Below, in pieces: positions 32,582 through 45,200 of a DNA stretch of 64,000 bases. Each line of letters begins with the position of its first letter. Positions within the stretch are counted from its first letter, which is position 1. The stretch lies in assembly GCA_003999685.1 (NCBI GenBank), contig CP021224.1:2542001-2606000 (forward strand), given 5' to 3'. The notes under the pieces are model-generated. The model had not been told where the DNA came from. It saw only the letters and a list, made by a program, of their open reading frames with translations, and searched no databases. Both the position numbers and the translations under genes were made by a program. Source of the stretch: Taiwanofungus camphoratus. Lineage: Eukaryota > Basidiomycota > Agaricomycetes > Polyporales > Taiwanofungaceae.

Positions 32582-35528
32582 ATGACTGACACTCCCGACC
32601 CCAACTACGAATCCGGGACAAAGAACACCATGGCTAAACTGCCAGGTAGAAAATATCACTCTGCGCCCACGGCCACGTCGATTGAAGACAATACAGACGT
32701 ACCCAGAACACCCCCTCGAATTGCCTTGTCGACAGGTAAGATGGAAGACACTATTCACCATTTGCCTTATGTGTAACCTCATTATATATCAATTTTGCAG
32801 ACACGGGGTTGCAGGCGACGCCTCTGAAACAGAAAGCCATTCACAGTGTTACAGGAGAGAAAGGTATCATGGATGACGGCTTAAAGCGATACATTCGTGC
32901 GCACTTCAGAGACAAAGTTCACCGCGGGATGCCTGTCACCGAGTTCATTCGGGCGGTTTGGGACTTTGCGCCTGACGACATTCCTGAAATGTCAAATTAC
33001 ACATTCCCGGTGGAGTACCTGAACTGGTATCTGAGGTGTCGATATGAAAAGGACAGCTATTTCCCTTTGTCAAAGATGCTGGAACACATACTTGACCAGA
33101 TCACTTCTGGCACACGTCGTCAGCGGCAAAGTCGTACTACGGTCTCCGACGGACGTCTCGGGAAGATGAAGTTCTCTCGTCTAGAAGAACGTACGGTAAA
33201 AGGCACCTTTACTCGGATATTAAAGCCAGATCTAGCGTTCGGGACTTCCAAAAGCGAACGACGTCGACACTGGGAATGGTACCTTGGATTTATCGAGATC
33301 AAAAATGGAGATGAAGGGCCTGTTCGAGGATCCGATTTTGACTTGTCCAAGGTGGCGTTTGAAAAGGTGTGAACTCGAATAGATGACAGTCCGTTTTATT
33401 CTTTTATTCTTTGCATCTGATGGCTCTTCACAGTCAACTTCTTCCGCCTGCACGCCTGGAACAGCTACGCCTAGTAGAAGCGTTGCATGTGCGAGTCGTC
33501 GAACCTCGTCTGGTACAAAACGCAAGGGACCCGCAAGCGCTTCCGATGACGTCGAACCTCGACCAAAGAGATCTCGGTCTCATGCGAACAGCGACGAGGA
33601 TGCCAATATGAGTCTTGCACCGGCAGCACATATCAACGCAGAACTCGACCCTGATACCCAGCCGGCATTGACGGATAACGAAGTGCAAGCAGGTAAATAT
33701 ATGAACGAACTGCTGTCTCACGGCGTACGATCGTACGCTACCGGATGCATGATCCGAGGTGCGAAAGTAATCCTGTGGTATGGCGATCGAATGGGAATTG
33801 TCCAGTCTGAGCCGTTCGATCTGAGGAAGGAGTCACGGCTGCTCCTCCTGTACCTTGCGGCCATGGACTCGGCTGATCATGCACGTATGGGCATCTGTCC
33901 ATTTCTCAAATTTCCATCAAGCTCTTATGACAGCTACGACGGCGTGAAACTTGAGCTGGATGACAAGCTTGCCATGGACGCGAACGACAAACCGTTGGAA
34001 AAGCTGGTCTTCGAGGTTGATAACAGCCGGAGAGTCATCACCGAATTTGGAGCGGTTGGCAGAGGAACGGCGGTTGTACAGATCAAGGCGACTGGTGCAG
34101 CGAAGGCTATGTTTGGCGAAGACGATCTGGTGGCGAAATTGGCATGGCCTTCGAAGGAGAGAGAAGCGGAAGACAACTTCATCAAGAAGATCAGGCGGAA
34201 GCTCAAGGCCCATGCACCACGGTGGCTCGATCATGTAGTCGATCTAAAATGCTCGGTCACACGGAACATGGAGCAAATGGATTTGCCAAGAATATACATG
34301 ACAAACCTTCTGGACTACGAGGAGCGGGTGTTTCGTATGATGGTGATGAAGAGATACGATGCCCTTGAACAAGTGAACAGTGTTGATGAATTTAAGAAGG
34401 TCTTTGTTGATGTTGTGAACGGTACGTTTTCTTTCGTGCTATTATATTGAATCACCGCTAATCTGGGTTGAGTTAGCGCATCACTGGGTATGGAAGACAG
34501 CGCAAGTCCTGCATCGTGACATTAGTGCAGGCAATATCATGTTCTACCGGAAGGATGGTGATGTCATGGGTGTCCTGTGCGACTGGGATCTCGCGATGGC
34601 CAAACTTCAAGAAAAGGATTATGCAGAAGATGACAGACAGTCGAAGATCTGTAACAAGCCTGATGAGAATAACATTTTCGGGTATCCAGAGGTTGCGGAT
34701 AGCGGCAAAGCTGAAGGCCAATCTAAACAGCAGGTCGAAGTGCCACTGGCAGCTCTCAATGCACCGGACATTGTCGAAGAGGAGGATGAAGACGGACCAG
34801 CTCCCAGCGACAATGAAGTCCATGCAGTGCCATGCGGCGTCCGCGGAGCAGACGAGCTTGCGCAGGCGTGGGCACCATGCGGTGATGAATCTAAACCGCA
34901 GGTCAAGGTGCCACTAGTAGCTTACAATGCACCGGACATTGTCGAAGAGGAGGGCGAAGATGGAGCAGCCCCCAGCGACAGTGAAGTCCGTCCAACACAG
35001 GAGCAATCTCGTAAACGACCTCGGTACCGTACTGGCACAGGCCCCTTCATGGCGCTGGATCTACTGGAGAAGGGGAATCCACCTCTGCACCGCTATCGTC
35101 ATGACCTTGAATCATTTTTCTTCGTTCTAGTGTGGTTCTGTGCTGTATTCGAACCAGAGAAACACCAGTTCAGACATCTCTCTAACTGGGAATCCCCCAA
35201 CTTGCATGTGATCGGCCTGTACAAATGGGCATTTATCAGTCAGGAGCAGGAGAGGCGGGATGTGTTCGCTTCTACACATCCCGACTACGCACAGCTTGTT
35301 GACACATGGGTCCGGTCTCTGAGAACGAAGTTTCACCACGTTGCCCTTCTATCACATAACATCACTTTTCTGGCAGACAGATTCAATATGGCCATAGAGG
35401 GAGGGGATTTGGAAGAGGCGACCTCGTTCGAAGCCCAGATAACACAGACGAAAGCACAGAGGAGCGAGGTGATGACGTACGAAATCTTCATGCGGTCCCT
35501 TCAACTTCCGGCATCAGAACCGCAATGA
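32582..35528 (+). CDS. FunK1-type fungal protein kinase, copy A'
   Basis: Four exons, 32582-32735, 32801-33366, 33434-34421 and 34477-35528, encode 919 residues, the same length as copy A. Exons 1-2 match A almost perfectly. Exon 3 carries the basic nuclear-signal-like cluster (TKRKGP, RPKRSRS), GRGTAVV and VAK. Exon 4 has HRDIS..N, CDWD and GTGPFMALDLL. The duplicated acidic unit in the activation-segment insert is present. The last 150 residues differ strongly from A (HHVALLSHNITFLADRF, ending MRSLQLPASEPQ), and so does the 3' flank, so the two copies are not a simple full-length duplication. Catalytic residues are intact. The target is unknown; FunK1 kinases are described in Agaricomycetes as an expanded lineage-specific family. 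Confidence 0.9.
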
Positions 35529-37196
35529 TATTTAGTCAGCGACGTCCTTTCATGTTTATTTTGTCTTTATGTTCTCAAGTTCGTCATTCGCTTCTGTGCT
35601 GATCAGCCTCGTCAGTGGTATCAAGCACCGCTTGTCGTCTCTCACAAATCCTCTGATACTCCAGGCAGCAGTGGAATATCAGTACTAGTCATGGTGCAAG
35701 ACAACATGCTGTGCCCAAGGCTGTATACCCAATGCGTGGTCGACCTTATAATAGTATAGAATGTATCAGTATCTCTTCTGTCCCGATTATGCTTGCATGA
35801 GTTGATCTCCGGAAATGTACCATCTGTTACTTTATTCATGAAACCTGAATCGCATCCAATTATCCTTGAGTTGTTGTTGACAACAAAATCAATTTACAGA
35901 ATGTTGTTTTCCGTAACACGAATCGCTTAGCCTTTGGGGTGGATGCAAAACTGCTAGACTCATCAGCCGGCGCTAAGCAGACAGTGTAGTTGACATGTAC
36001 TTACAGATAAGTCACGGCCCGGGTGTCCAACAGTGCGACAGCGCTCATTTGACAGTTATCTTTATATTGCCAGGACCTCAATCGAGGAACATTTCTACAG
36101 CAAAGTCATCCGTTGGCCACATTGTATGCAGTCTGGAAGCATCTACAAAGTTGTGTACTTTTCCGCATTATTTTGAAAAGTGCTGTAGATCACTGTCACG
36201 TGATAAAGTGTAAAGCCCGAGTTGTTGTGTCGGGCCACCATTAGTGCTGCTGTGAGGTGAGGTACACTGCAGACCCAAATCAATGACAATTTGAGATTGA
36301 AGAGGCCATGCAATGAGGATACTGGGGTCCAGTGGCGAAGGGGTTAACCACCTGGAGGGCACCATAGCACTTGCTTGGTAGACTTATAGGTTCAATTCCT
36401 GCAGCCCCATCACCAATTATATTCCTCCTCTTAATTTATTCTTTAAACCAATTGTGTAACCCCATCTAAACCCAGTCAAGCTAACAACCCACCTTCAATG
36501 CTGTCACATTTGGAGATTCAACTTGCCATGCCTCAGCAGCTCTAGTCCAGGTATTATAGAGCAATCTTCAAATGGCATGGGCTGAAACTGTATCTCAGTA
36601 ACTGTTATCCTTCAATGGCATGGTGTTACCAGGGTACAATAGCAGCAACAGAGGCAGTGAGAGCATGTAGTTATCAAGCTAATTAGTGCAAGATGATGGC
36701 CTCAGTACATGCTTGAGCAGAAGAGCAAAGACTGTTATATTAGCATACCTAATCAGTGCAAGATGACAGCTATGGAAGTCAAAGTAAGCTACAGTATGTG
36801 ACAGGCAATGAATGATGAACTCACCCTCAGTACAAGCTTGAGAAGAAGAGCAAAGACTGAGGGTGATAGGGTGAGAAGCTCAGTATAAGTAGGTTAAAGT
36901 AAGGAACAAACAAGGGTATCTTTGTCTGATTAAACTAATGAATGTATACATGCACACAATAGGTACAGTGGGATAAAGAGTGGAATAGTGCATCACACAG
37001 TATGGCATGGTGCATGAGATAAAGAGATAATATACAGTTATTGTAAAACAGCCAGGTCTGGATGCTGCATGGATTGCAGTGCTCCAACAGGTACACTCTT
37101 AGAGGACACTGCAGGTGGCTGGATACAATATGCAGCAAGGGTGATGAGAAGGAACAGATAGTGATGTGCCAGACCCAGCTTTAGGCCATCAGCCAG
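35529..37196. other. No gene; CpG-poor repetitive-looking DNA from about 36.2 kb
   Basis: Downstream of copy A' the sequence has no exon-like frames. From about 36.2 kb CpG dinucleotides become rare, as in the retrotransposon remnants, suggesting old decayed repeats. A near-duplicate pair of strings containing AAGAAGAGCAAAGACTG-like text lies around 36719-36730 and 36840-36860. Confidence 0.45.
36324..36408 (+). pseudogene. tRNA-like sequence, class II size (tRNA pseudogene or SINE)
   Basis: An 85-bp stretch begins GGGGTCC and ends CAGCCCC, so four to five outer acceptor pairs form. It has a D-arm-like segment GGCGAAGGGGTTAACC (A-box-like) and a T-arm with loop TTCAATT in GGTTCAATTCC, one transition from the B-box consensus. 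The anticodon arm does not fold acceptably. Length and the GGTTAA motif suggest a Ser/Leu-type origin. Decayed tRNA or a SINE head are both possible. Confidence 0.45.
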
Positions 37197-38738
37197 TGAT
37201 ACGAACTATAACACTCCAACCCCAACTCAATATGACCTAGAGAAGCTGAAAGGCTATAGAACAGTGTAAGTGCAAGAGGAGAGTCAGCAGCAAAGGTTCC
37301 TGAGATCAAACTACTCAAGAAACATCTTTAAAGGTCTTTAACAACCTATCATGTGTGTCATGGCTACTTAATGTAGCTTCAATGCACTACTATACTGTAC
37401 TGCAGTAGGATAGACTAAAAGTGAGGACTTAGCTTTGATACACAACCCTTCAGTGGACTGTAGAAGGCGGACTGGGTTAGAGATGGTGATAGGCACCAGG
37501 CCCTTCTAGGCCCTGCAGAGCACTCCAACTCAACCCTGAAGCCTTTGTCACACCTTTGACACCACTCAACACAGCTGATACAGCCCATAAGCCACAGTGA
37601 GACTCTCCAATATCTTCAAATCATGCCACAGTCACTCTATCAGTTCCAGTCTGACTTTCCAATGCACCATTCCCTCTGCATGCAAGACACCACATGCAGC
37701 ACCACTCAAAGTTCTTGCATGTGACCGGCCTCACCACTCCAATATTGCTTGATCTACTTTGATGCACCACTCGATGCACTTGATAGCACTATGGCCACAG
37801 GTTTTGTCTTAGTCTGTTTCAAGTACGTTCCTTTGTCTCAGCAGTTCCAGTGACATCAGTACAGTAGCCACTCCCTCTATGAGCCACTCTGTAGTTCCTA
37901 ATATGCAAGTAGTTAGAATGCCATTCATACTATGCCACTTCTGGTATGTCGTTCATTGTAGCACAGTAGTATAAACATGATGTATGGTGCCTTGAAACAA
38001 CAGACAAGTTTTCTCCCATACTGCAGAGCTTAAGAAGAGCACCTTCAATTCAGCCTTTTACTGTGTTCTACTGTGCCTTTTCATCTTCAATTACGTTCAA
38101 AAAGTTGCATCTTTCATCCATTTTCTACAGTATCTTGAAGGGTTGTGTTTAGCCCATCTTTGACATCCATCGAAGGGTTGCATCTATCCCACCTTTGACT
38201 TACATCAAAGGGTTGCGTTCTATCCATCTTTAACATTTGTCAAAGAGTTGCATTCCAGTATTCCAGTCTCACATCTGCCTTTGAGTCACATTGAAGGTTG
38301 TGCTAGTATCTCATCCCTAACCTAAGTCCGCCTTCTACAGTAATTGAAGGGTTGTGTCTTAGATAAGTCCTCACATCCAGTTCCTCCCCTAGTATAGTAC
38401 CACATAGTAGCACATTGAAGCTACATTGAGCAGTCGTGACACACATTGTAGGTCATCGAAGATGTTCACAGATGTCTCTTGACCAATTTGAGTCAGAAAC
38501 CCTTTGCTGCTGACTCTCTCCTTGCACACTAACTGTTCTATAGCCTTTCAGCTTCTATAGATTGTACCCAGTTGGGGTTGGAGTGTTGTAGTTTGTATCA
38601 ATGAATCAAAAATATTGGAGAATCCTGCAGTGGTGAATGGACCATAGCAGCTGCATCAAGTGGCATTGAAGACATGTCTAAGGCTTCAGGGTTGAGTTAG
38701 AGTGCTCCATGGGGCCTAGAAGGGTCTGGCACCTATCA
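37197..38738 (+). mobile_element. Solo LTR, family B, forward, interrupted by a second LTR
   Basis: Starts TGATACGAACTATAACACTCC and ends CACCTATCA, flanked by a 4-bp duplication CCAG (37193-37196 and 38739-38742). The two outer parts, 37197-37486 and 38601-38738, belong together. The middle of the expected 1.03-kb LTR is missing, and a reverse family-B LTR sits there. Confidence 0.8.
37487..38600 (-). mobile_element. Solo LTR, family B, reverse, nested in the forward copy
   Basis: A complete copy of about 1.11 kb, from TGATAGGCACC to GTTTGTATCA on the plus strand, so oriented minus. The flanking 4 bp are ATGG (37483-37486) and ATGA (38601-38604), a target duplication with one transition. 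Because both LTRs begin and end alike, the nest mimics a 1.4-kb element with long inverted ends. Confidence 0.75.
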
Positions 38739-39615
38739 CCAGGCCTGACCAAGCCTACTGAGGCCAAGCCAAGCTGGGCCTGTATATATGGCCTAAGAGG
38801 GCTTACAACCCAGCTCATGCTTTCTGAGAGTCTGAGCTGAGCCATTAAGCCAGAGCCAGGGACATATCACTGGTATCCATTAAATATATGTATAGTTTTC
38901 TAGCCTCATTAGTACACTTATTTGCAGATTGTTGTAGTGCACTCAAATTTCACAGGTATAGGCAGACTTCTAAATACAGGACCTAAATAGACAGACAAGC
39001 CACACTGCTGCAGCTGAAGAGAGGGCTGGCTGGCTGTCGCATGCCTGAAGGCAGTGGCTTACTAAGCCTTACTTGCCTGTTTAGGTGCTCAAATCAAATG
39101 TCTGCCTACAGCTAGACAATTCAATTGTGCTATATTGATCTGCAAGTAAGTGTAAAGATAAGTCACATTCTTTTACATATGATACAGTATGCCCTGGCCT
39201 GGGTTGAGTCAAGTCTGAGCTGAGCTTGAGCCGTGGTCAAGGGCCTGGCCTGAATGTCTAGCAAGCCTAAGCCAGGCTGGACCCAAGCCCCAGCCATTAG
39301 ACCAAGTGCTACAAGGCAGTAATGGTATGAACATACATTTTTATTTCTCTTCACTCTACTGGACTAGTGGATGGGCCCATCCAGTGAAAAACCCCATTGC
39401 AACAGGCCAATAAACGCTGAATTTGGCCCATTGTGAATGGGCCGTCCAATGTCAGCCAATCATTAAAACAAGCTCCGTTGCAACAGGTTGGCCGGGCAGA
39501 GTACCAGCCTGCAGTAATAGGTTAGCTGACAATAGAACCAGCCAGCTGCAATGGGTCAATGGGCAATGAACCCAACCTGGTGCAATGGGTGAGACAAGGG
39601 TGGGTCAACTGAACT
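38739..39615. other. Non-coding, CpG-poor; degenerate short repeats near the end
   Basis: No gene. From about 39360 to 39600, variants of TTGCAACAGG and GCAATGGGTCAATGGGC recur at irregular spacing, a decayed tandem-like pattern directly before the gypsy element. Confidence 0.4.
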
Positions 39616-40114
39616 TGTTACTGACAGGTAGGACTAGAGACTTGTTCATTTTTTCTTTCCCTTTGTTCGTCACACCATGGACGCGTGGCATCCCTTCCAT
39701 GCATTACTTACCCAGATTGACTGATGGGCTGACCGTCCCCGCTTACACCATGATAGTTATGTACTTTCGGGCTGCTGACTCCTCTTGCCTTATGCTGTCT
39801 CTGGGGGACTGCTAGTATACCTGGGGGCTGGCGGTGGCAGTATAAAGAAGGGACCCCCTGCTGGAGGTTTCCTTAGTCATATTCTCTTCGTTCATCCATT
39901 CTGAAGTGTACTACGCATTAGTACCAATACACGCTTTTCTTTACACATCTTCTTGTACCCCAAGAAGCCCGTAAAGACTATCGCGACTACATAGGGCTTG
40001 TAGTTGAAGACTACTAAGGATTGTGACTCGTTGTCACTGCCACTCCTCCTCGACCCTTTGCTGCACACCGCTTTAAGCTCCTGCAGCATTACCAGGGTGA
40101 ACCCCCCGGTAACA
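39616..40114 (+). repeat. 5' LTR of element C
   Basis: 499 bp from TGTTACTGACAGG to CCGGTAACA. A TATAAA lies at 39841-39846, a plausible promoter TATA box. Confidence 0.93.
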
Positions 40115-40340
40115 CTAGAATACGACTCCACAAACCCAAACCCGTCCAGGTTCGAGAAGTCACAAGAAGACAGTGCCTAAAAAGACCCATATCGGTCTCG
40201 AAGAAGGTGAGATCAGCGTACTCATAGGACTAGTACTGACCACCACAGATTATCAATGACCTTTTGATATCAACTACGAACAAGAAGAAGGGCTGGATCA
40301 CGCAGCATTTGACCCTACTCTCCCGACTTTAGAAGAGGTC

Positions 40341-42042
40341 TTGGATCGAGCTGAGCGCAACCTCAGAGCCATCCTCCACACCGATAGTTCCACCAGTTTC
40401 CTCCCAGCCGAACAGAGGGAGCTGATTCATTACACCCGCTCCCACATCTCCAGAGCCAGCAACGCTTGGCAAGCTGTATTAGAAAATCACAACAGGCTGA
40501 CAAGTAGGGAAGGGAGCCGACCTCTGCCCCCCACTCCCTCTGAAGATTTTGACAAAGTTCTCGACCACCGTATTCTCACTGCTCAGAAGGTGCTCTCAAA
40601 CCCGTGTTTCTCATTTCAGTTGGCTGTTCCCATAATCGTGAACCTATATCAAAGGCTATTGAGCGCCCGAGATTTCTATCGCCGGTGGCAAGCTGGATCC
40701 ATCCTCCAAAACAAGGTGAAGGTCGACCCTGACGTGCGCCAAGAAGGCTCATCGCTATCAAGTGGAGAACAATCGGGACGTACACTGACATTACACAAAG
40801 ACTTCTAACTGGAGGGTCTGCTCAATGCAACCGTGCCCTCACTGCTACGACTCTGCACTCTACAGGGGAAGTGATTTTGAAACTTGTACCCCAACCAATC
40901 ACGCCCTCATCCAGGCCCGCTGGACAACCTTTGATGAAATCGACCCACCCTCTGATGAAGGCTCCAGCTCAGAACTGACCGATCCTGACATTGAACAGAC
41001 AGAACGACAGATGGAGACTGAAGGAACAGGAAAAACATCCCCTTCCACCCCAGAAACACCCCATGGCTTGGGCTCTTTCCAATCAGGAATAGGAGAATCA
41101 GGGCCATCATCCGATGATGGGCTGGGGGAGGAAGGCCCCTCTGAGGAAGGGCCACCTTATGATGGAATCGAAGGACCCCCAGAAGGACCACCTGGCGGAG
41201 GAGGACCACCTGGCAGAGGAGTGCCTGGTAGAGGAGGACCACCTGGCGGAGGAGGACCCCCTGGGGGAGGACCCCCTGGAGGGGGGCAGCCTTCTGGAGG
41301 AACGCCCCTCCCACAAGGAACTGCATGGATACCAGACCGAAAAGAGCCAGAAATTACTAAGTTCTCTGGAAAACAAGAAGATGCCCAACACTTCCTCATC
41401 CAGTTTGCCCGAAGATTCGACACAGAACGATGGGCCTCCACTTCTGAACGAGAAAAGATCGGCAATTTCCTTGGCCACCTCGAAGACCATGCCGGTGCTT
41501 GGGCCGATACTCTTACCGAAAGGGCACTTGAACCCCACCCCCTCATCAGAGGAGCGAGCCAGGGGTACAGCACTTTCAGGAACGTCGCTCTCGAGTTCAT
41601 CAAAAGGTTCGGGGTAATAGAGAAGGAGGTCTCTGCAGCCATCGGACTACGAAACTTGGTCTACACCTACGACAAACCCATTGCCGACTTCAACGAGGAG
41701 TTCGACCAACTGGCCCGCAGGGCAGAAATCACCGAGGAGAGTGCCCTCATGGCCTGGTACTGAGAAAAACTACCCAGCACCATGCGAGTCCGAATCATGG
41801 AACAGGATGTAGCCCCCACAACCCTAGAAGGATGGAAGGAAGCTGCTGCCCAACGGGATCGGGCCTATCAAAACAACAAGGCCATCGATGCCGCTCAAAG
41901 AACTCCGAAAACCCCTCCACGAGTCACAGCAAGGGCATTTGACAGTGGAAAGCCAGACCATCAGCGCTTGCAAGACCGAAGGACGGGCTCCTGCTACAAA
42001 TGCCACAATAAGGGGCACCTGGCCAAAGACTGCCCAGAGTGA
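40341..42042 (+). pseudogene. gag of element C (capsid and zinc knuckle), broken
   Basis: The structural protein packages element RNA. A first segment (40341-40808) is open but ends in TAA and shifts frame. The main segment (40825-42042) has an acidic N-terminal part and a Pro/Gly repeat of the GPPGGGGPPG kind (about 41170-41310). A capsid-like stretch follows (ITKFSGKQEDAQHFLIQF...), then a TGA at 41761-41763 and, in the same frame, a CCHC zinc knuckle CYKCHNKGHLAKDC near the end. The retroelement gag assignment is secure. Pol follows in another frame after a gap of about 170 bp. Confidence 0.85.
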
Positions 42043-42215
42043 ACCTCAGGTCGGGGAACAGGACCCCCAAACCGAAGGGCCAACATGAAAGATGAAAATG
42101 AGGCAGATGATGAAGCCTCCGAACAGGAGGAGCAGGGGCAAGAAATGAAAGGAGTCAGATTCCCCCACTTCTCTCGGCACCACAACTTTGCGGATTTTCT
42201 GTAAGGCGACCCGAC

Positions 42216-45200
42216 GTGACGCACAAGTCGCCTAAACTCTCTGTACGAAATGTAATTACTGGAACGCGCAAGCACAATACACTTTATTTACCAGGTTACA
42301 TCATAGGAGGAGAGAAAGCCGTCACTGCATGCCCCTTGTTGGATAGTGGGGCTGACGCCAACCTAATTCACCCCGACTTCGTAAGGAAGTGGGGACTCCC
42401 CACTCAACCGCTTCCCAGAACAGTAACCTCAACCACCATTGATGGCTCTACAAACAAAGGGGGACCAATTACCCACAGAGTCGAAGGAAGTATACAATTA
42501 GAGGGGAATGACATCCCAACCAACTTTTACGTCTCAAACATTGGAACGCTCGATGTAGTACTCAGCAACCCCTGGCTCGCACAAGCCAACCCACGCATTG
42601 ACTGGATAAAAGGAACCCTTGAAATTGACCAAGCTCGACTCACAGAATGGCAAGGATACTATGCCTGGATCATGAGCCAACCCACAACAGACAGAATTCC
42701 CCTGTGCCGAGCTTTCATTCATAAAGATGATGATGAGCTTTCGGACATACTGTGTGCTTACACACAAGGAGAAGGGGTTTTGGGGATCTTCCAACAGAAA
42801 GAGCAGCCGCTCACATGTGAAGACGGGCTACTACAGACCCTAAAGCCCCCACAAGTGGGGCTCAATCGACTGACACACTTCTCTGACTCTCCACATATGG
42901 TATGGAACGCCCTGGAGCTCACGGAATTGGTGATCCCCAAGGACCCACCCCCATCTGTAGAAGACCTCGTCCCAGAGTACCTGTGGGACTATAAACAGTT
43001 ATTTGAAAAGGAGGCCTCTAACCAGTTTCCAGAATCCAAGCCCTGGGACCATGCCATTGAATTAAGGCCAGACTTTGTCCCCAGGAAATGTGCCGTAATT
43101 CCTTTGTCACCAAACGAGCAGACGGCGATGGACAAATTCCTGGAAGAGAATCTGGCCAAGGGCTATCTCCGTGAATCGAACTCACCTATGGCGTCCCCAG
43201 CCTTTTTTGTCAAAAAAAAGGATGGTACCTTGTGCCCATGCCAGGACTACCAATACCTGAACAAAGGCACAATCAAAGATGCCTACCCCTTACCCCTCAT
43301 AGGAGAGCTAATCGACAGGCTCCAAAAGGCCACTGTGTTCACTAAATTAGACCTCCGAAACGGGTACAACAACATCCAGATCAGAGAGGGCGACCAATGG
43401 AAGGGAGCATTCATGGTCAAACATGGAAATCAGGACAAGATCGTCAAACCCACTGTCATGTTCTTTGGGATGTGCAACTCACCGGCCACGTTTCAGCGAA
43501 TGATGAATGATGCATTCCAGGACATGCTGGCCGAGGGGTGGATCGTGATCTATATGGACGACATCCTCATTTTCTCTGACAATATAGAAGCCCACCGGGA
43601 ACGAACCAGATGTGTCCTACAACAGCTGCAGGAATGGGACCTATTTGTAAAGCCAGAGAAATGCGCGTTCAATGTTGTCGAAGTTGACTTCTTGGGAATG
43701 ACCGTCTCACCTGGACAGGTGCACATAGACAAGGACAAACTGGCAGGAATCACAGATTGGCCCATTCCTACCAGGGTTAAGGATGTAGAACGATTCATGG
43801 GTCTTGTCAACTACTACCAACACTTCATCCACAACTTCTCCCACATCGCTCACCCCTTGAATGTCATCAAGAAGAAGCGCGTGGAGTGGAACTGGACCAA
43901 AGCCTGCCAGGAGGCCTTTGATGAGCTCAAACAGTGTTTCCAGAGCATGCCTATCCTCCGCATGCCCGACCCATCCAAACCATTCACCATTGAGGCTGAT
44001 GCCTCTCTGGTAGCCACTGGTGCAGTACTTCAACAACTTGATGAGGAAGGGCGGCTACACCCTATAGCCTTCCTCTCAAAGAGCCTGAAAGAGGCGGAGC
44101 GGAATTACCAAGTATATGACAGAGAGTTGCTGGCCATTGTCTGAGCACTTGAGGAATGGCGCCACCACCTTGAGGGAAGTGGACACCTGGTCACGGTGAT
44201 CACCGACCACAAGAACCTCACCTATTTCCGAGAAGCACAACGACTCAACCGACGCCAGGCCCGATGGCAGTTATTCCTGTCACAATTTGACCTGCAACTA
44301 TTAAACAAAAAAGGCAGTCAACTCATAGTCACTGACGCACTCTCCCAGTGACCTGACCACCCAGGAGGGGAGCATGACAACGAAGGTGTTGTCCTGCTAC
44401 CAACAGACCTCTTTGTCAATGCCACCAACACTGCAATCATCAAAAAGATATGTGAATGTCGTAGTTGTGACAGGATGGTCATCGAGACGATTAACGCTTT
44501 AAGATGGGGGAAGGTACCGCCATTCAAGGGCACAGGCTTTGCGCACACCAAGCTGGCAGACTGGGACATTCAGGAGGGACTAATTTTATACAAAAACTGA
44601 GTTTACGTACCCCCTGATGATGATCTGCGCCGAGAAGTCATTCAACTCTGCCATGACACACCAGCAATGGCACACCCAGGGGCACAAGGTACGATGGCCA
44701 TCGCCCGAAGGGACTGGTTTTGGCATGGAATGTCTTCATTTATCGAGAAATATGTTGAGGGGTGCGCCAAATGCCAGGAGAGCAAGATCAACACACACCC
44801 CATGAAACCCCCTCTGATGGCCATCCCCACAGAACCGAATTCAAGGCCATTCTCTCACATATCGGTAGACTTCATCACTGATCTACCAGAATCACAGGGC
44901 TTCAATGCGCTCATGGTAGTAGTCGACAGAGAACTCACCAAGGGCATTGTGCTCATACCCTGCACCAAGAACATAGATGCGGTAGGGATGGCAGAGGCCC
45001 TACACCTCAATGTATACAGGCGATACGGCCTACCTGACCAGATGATATCCGACCGAGGGCCACAGTTCGCAGTGGCCGCATTTCGAGAATGGTGTAAGCT
45101 GACAGGAGTCAAGGTGACAATGTCCACCGCCTACCACCCCCAATCAGATGGGAGTACAGAACGGGTCAACCAGGAACTGGAGGCGGTCTGGAGAATCCTA

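Larger units (their letters stand above)
30972..35528. repeat. Right arm of A/A' inverted repeat
   Basis: Reverse complement of 4304-8861; see the left arm. About 22.1 kb of DNA, including copies B and C, the LINE and the thiolase, lies between the two arms. Confidence 0.9.

Noticed and set aside
37197-38608. A 1.4-kb DNA transposon with long terminal inverted repeats
   Set aside because: Comparison with the solo LTRs at 50053 and 54502 shows two LTRs of one family in opposite orientation, each with its own 4-bp duplication.
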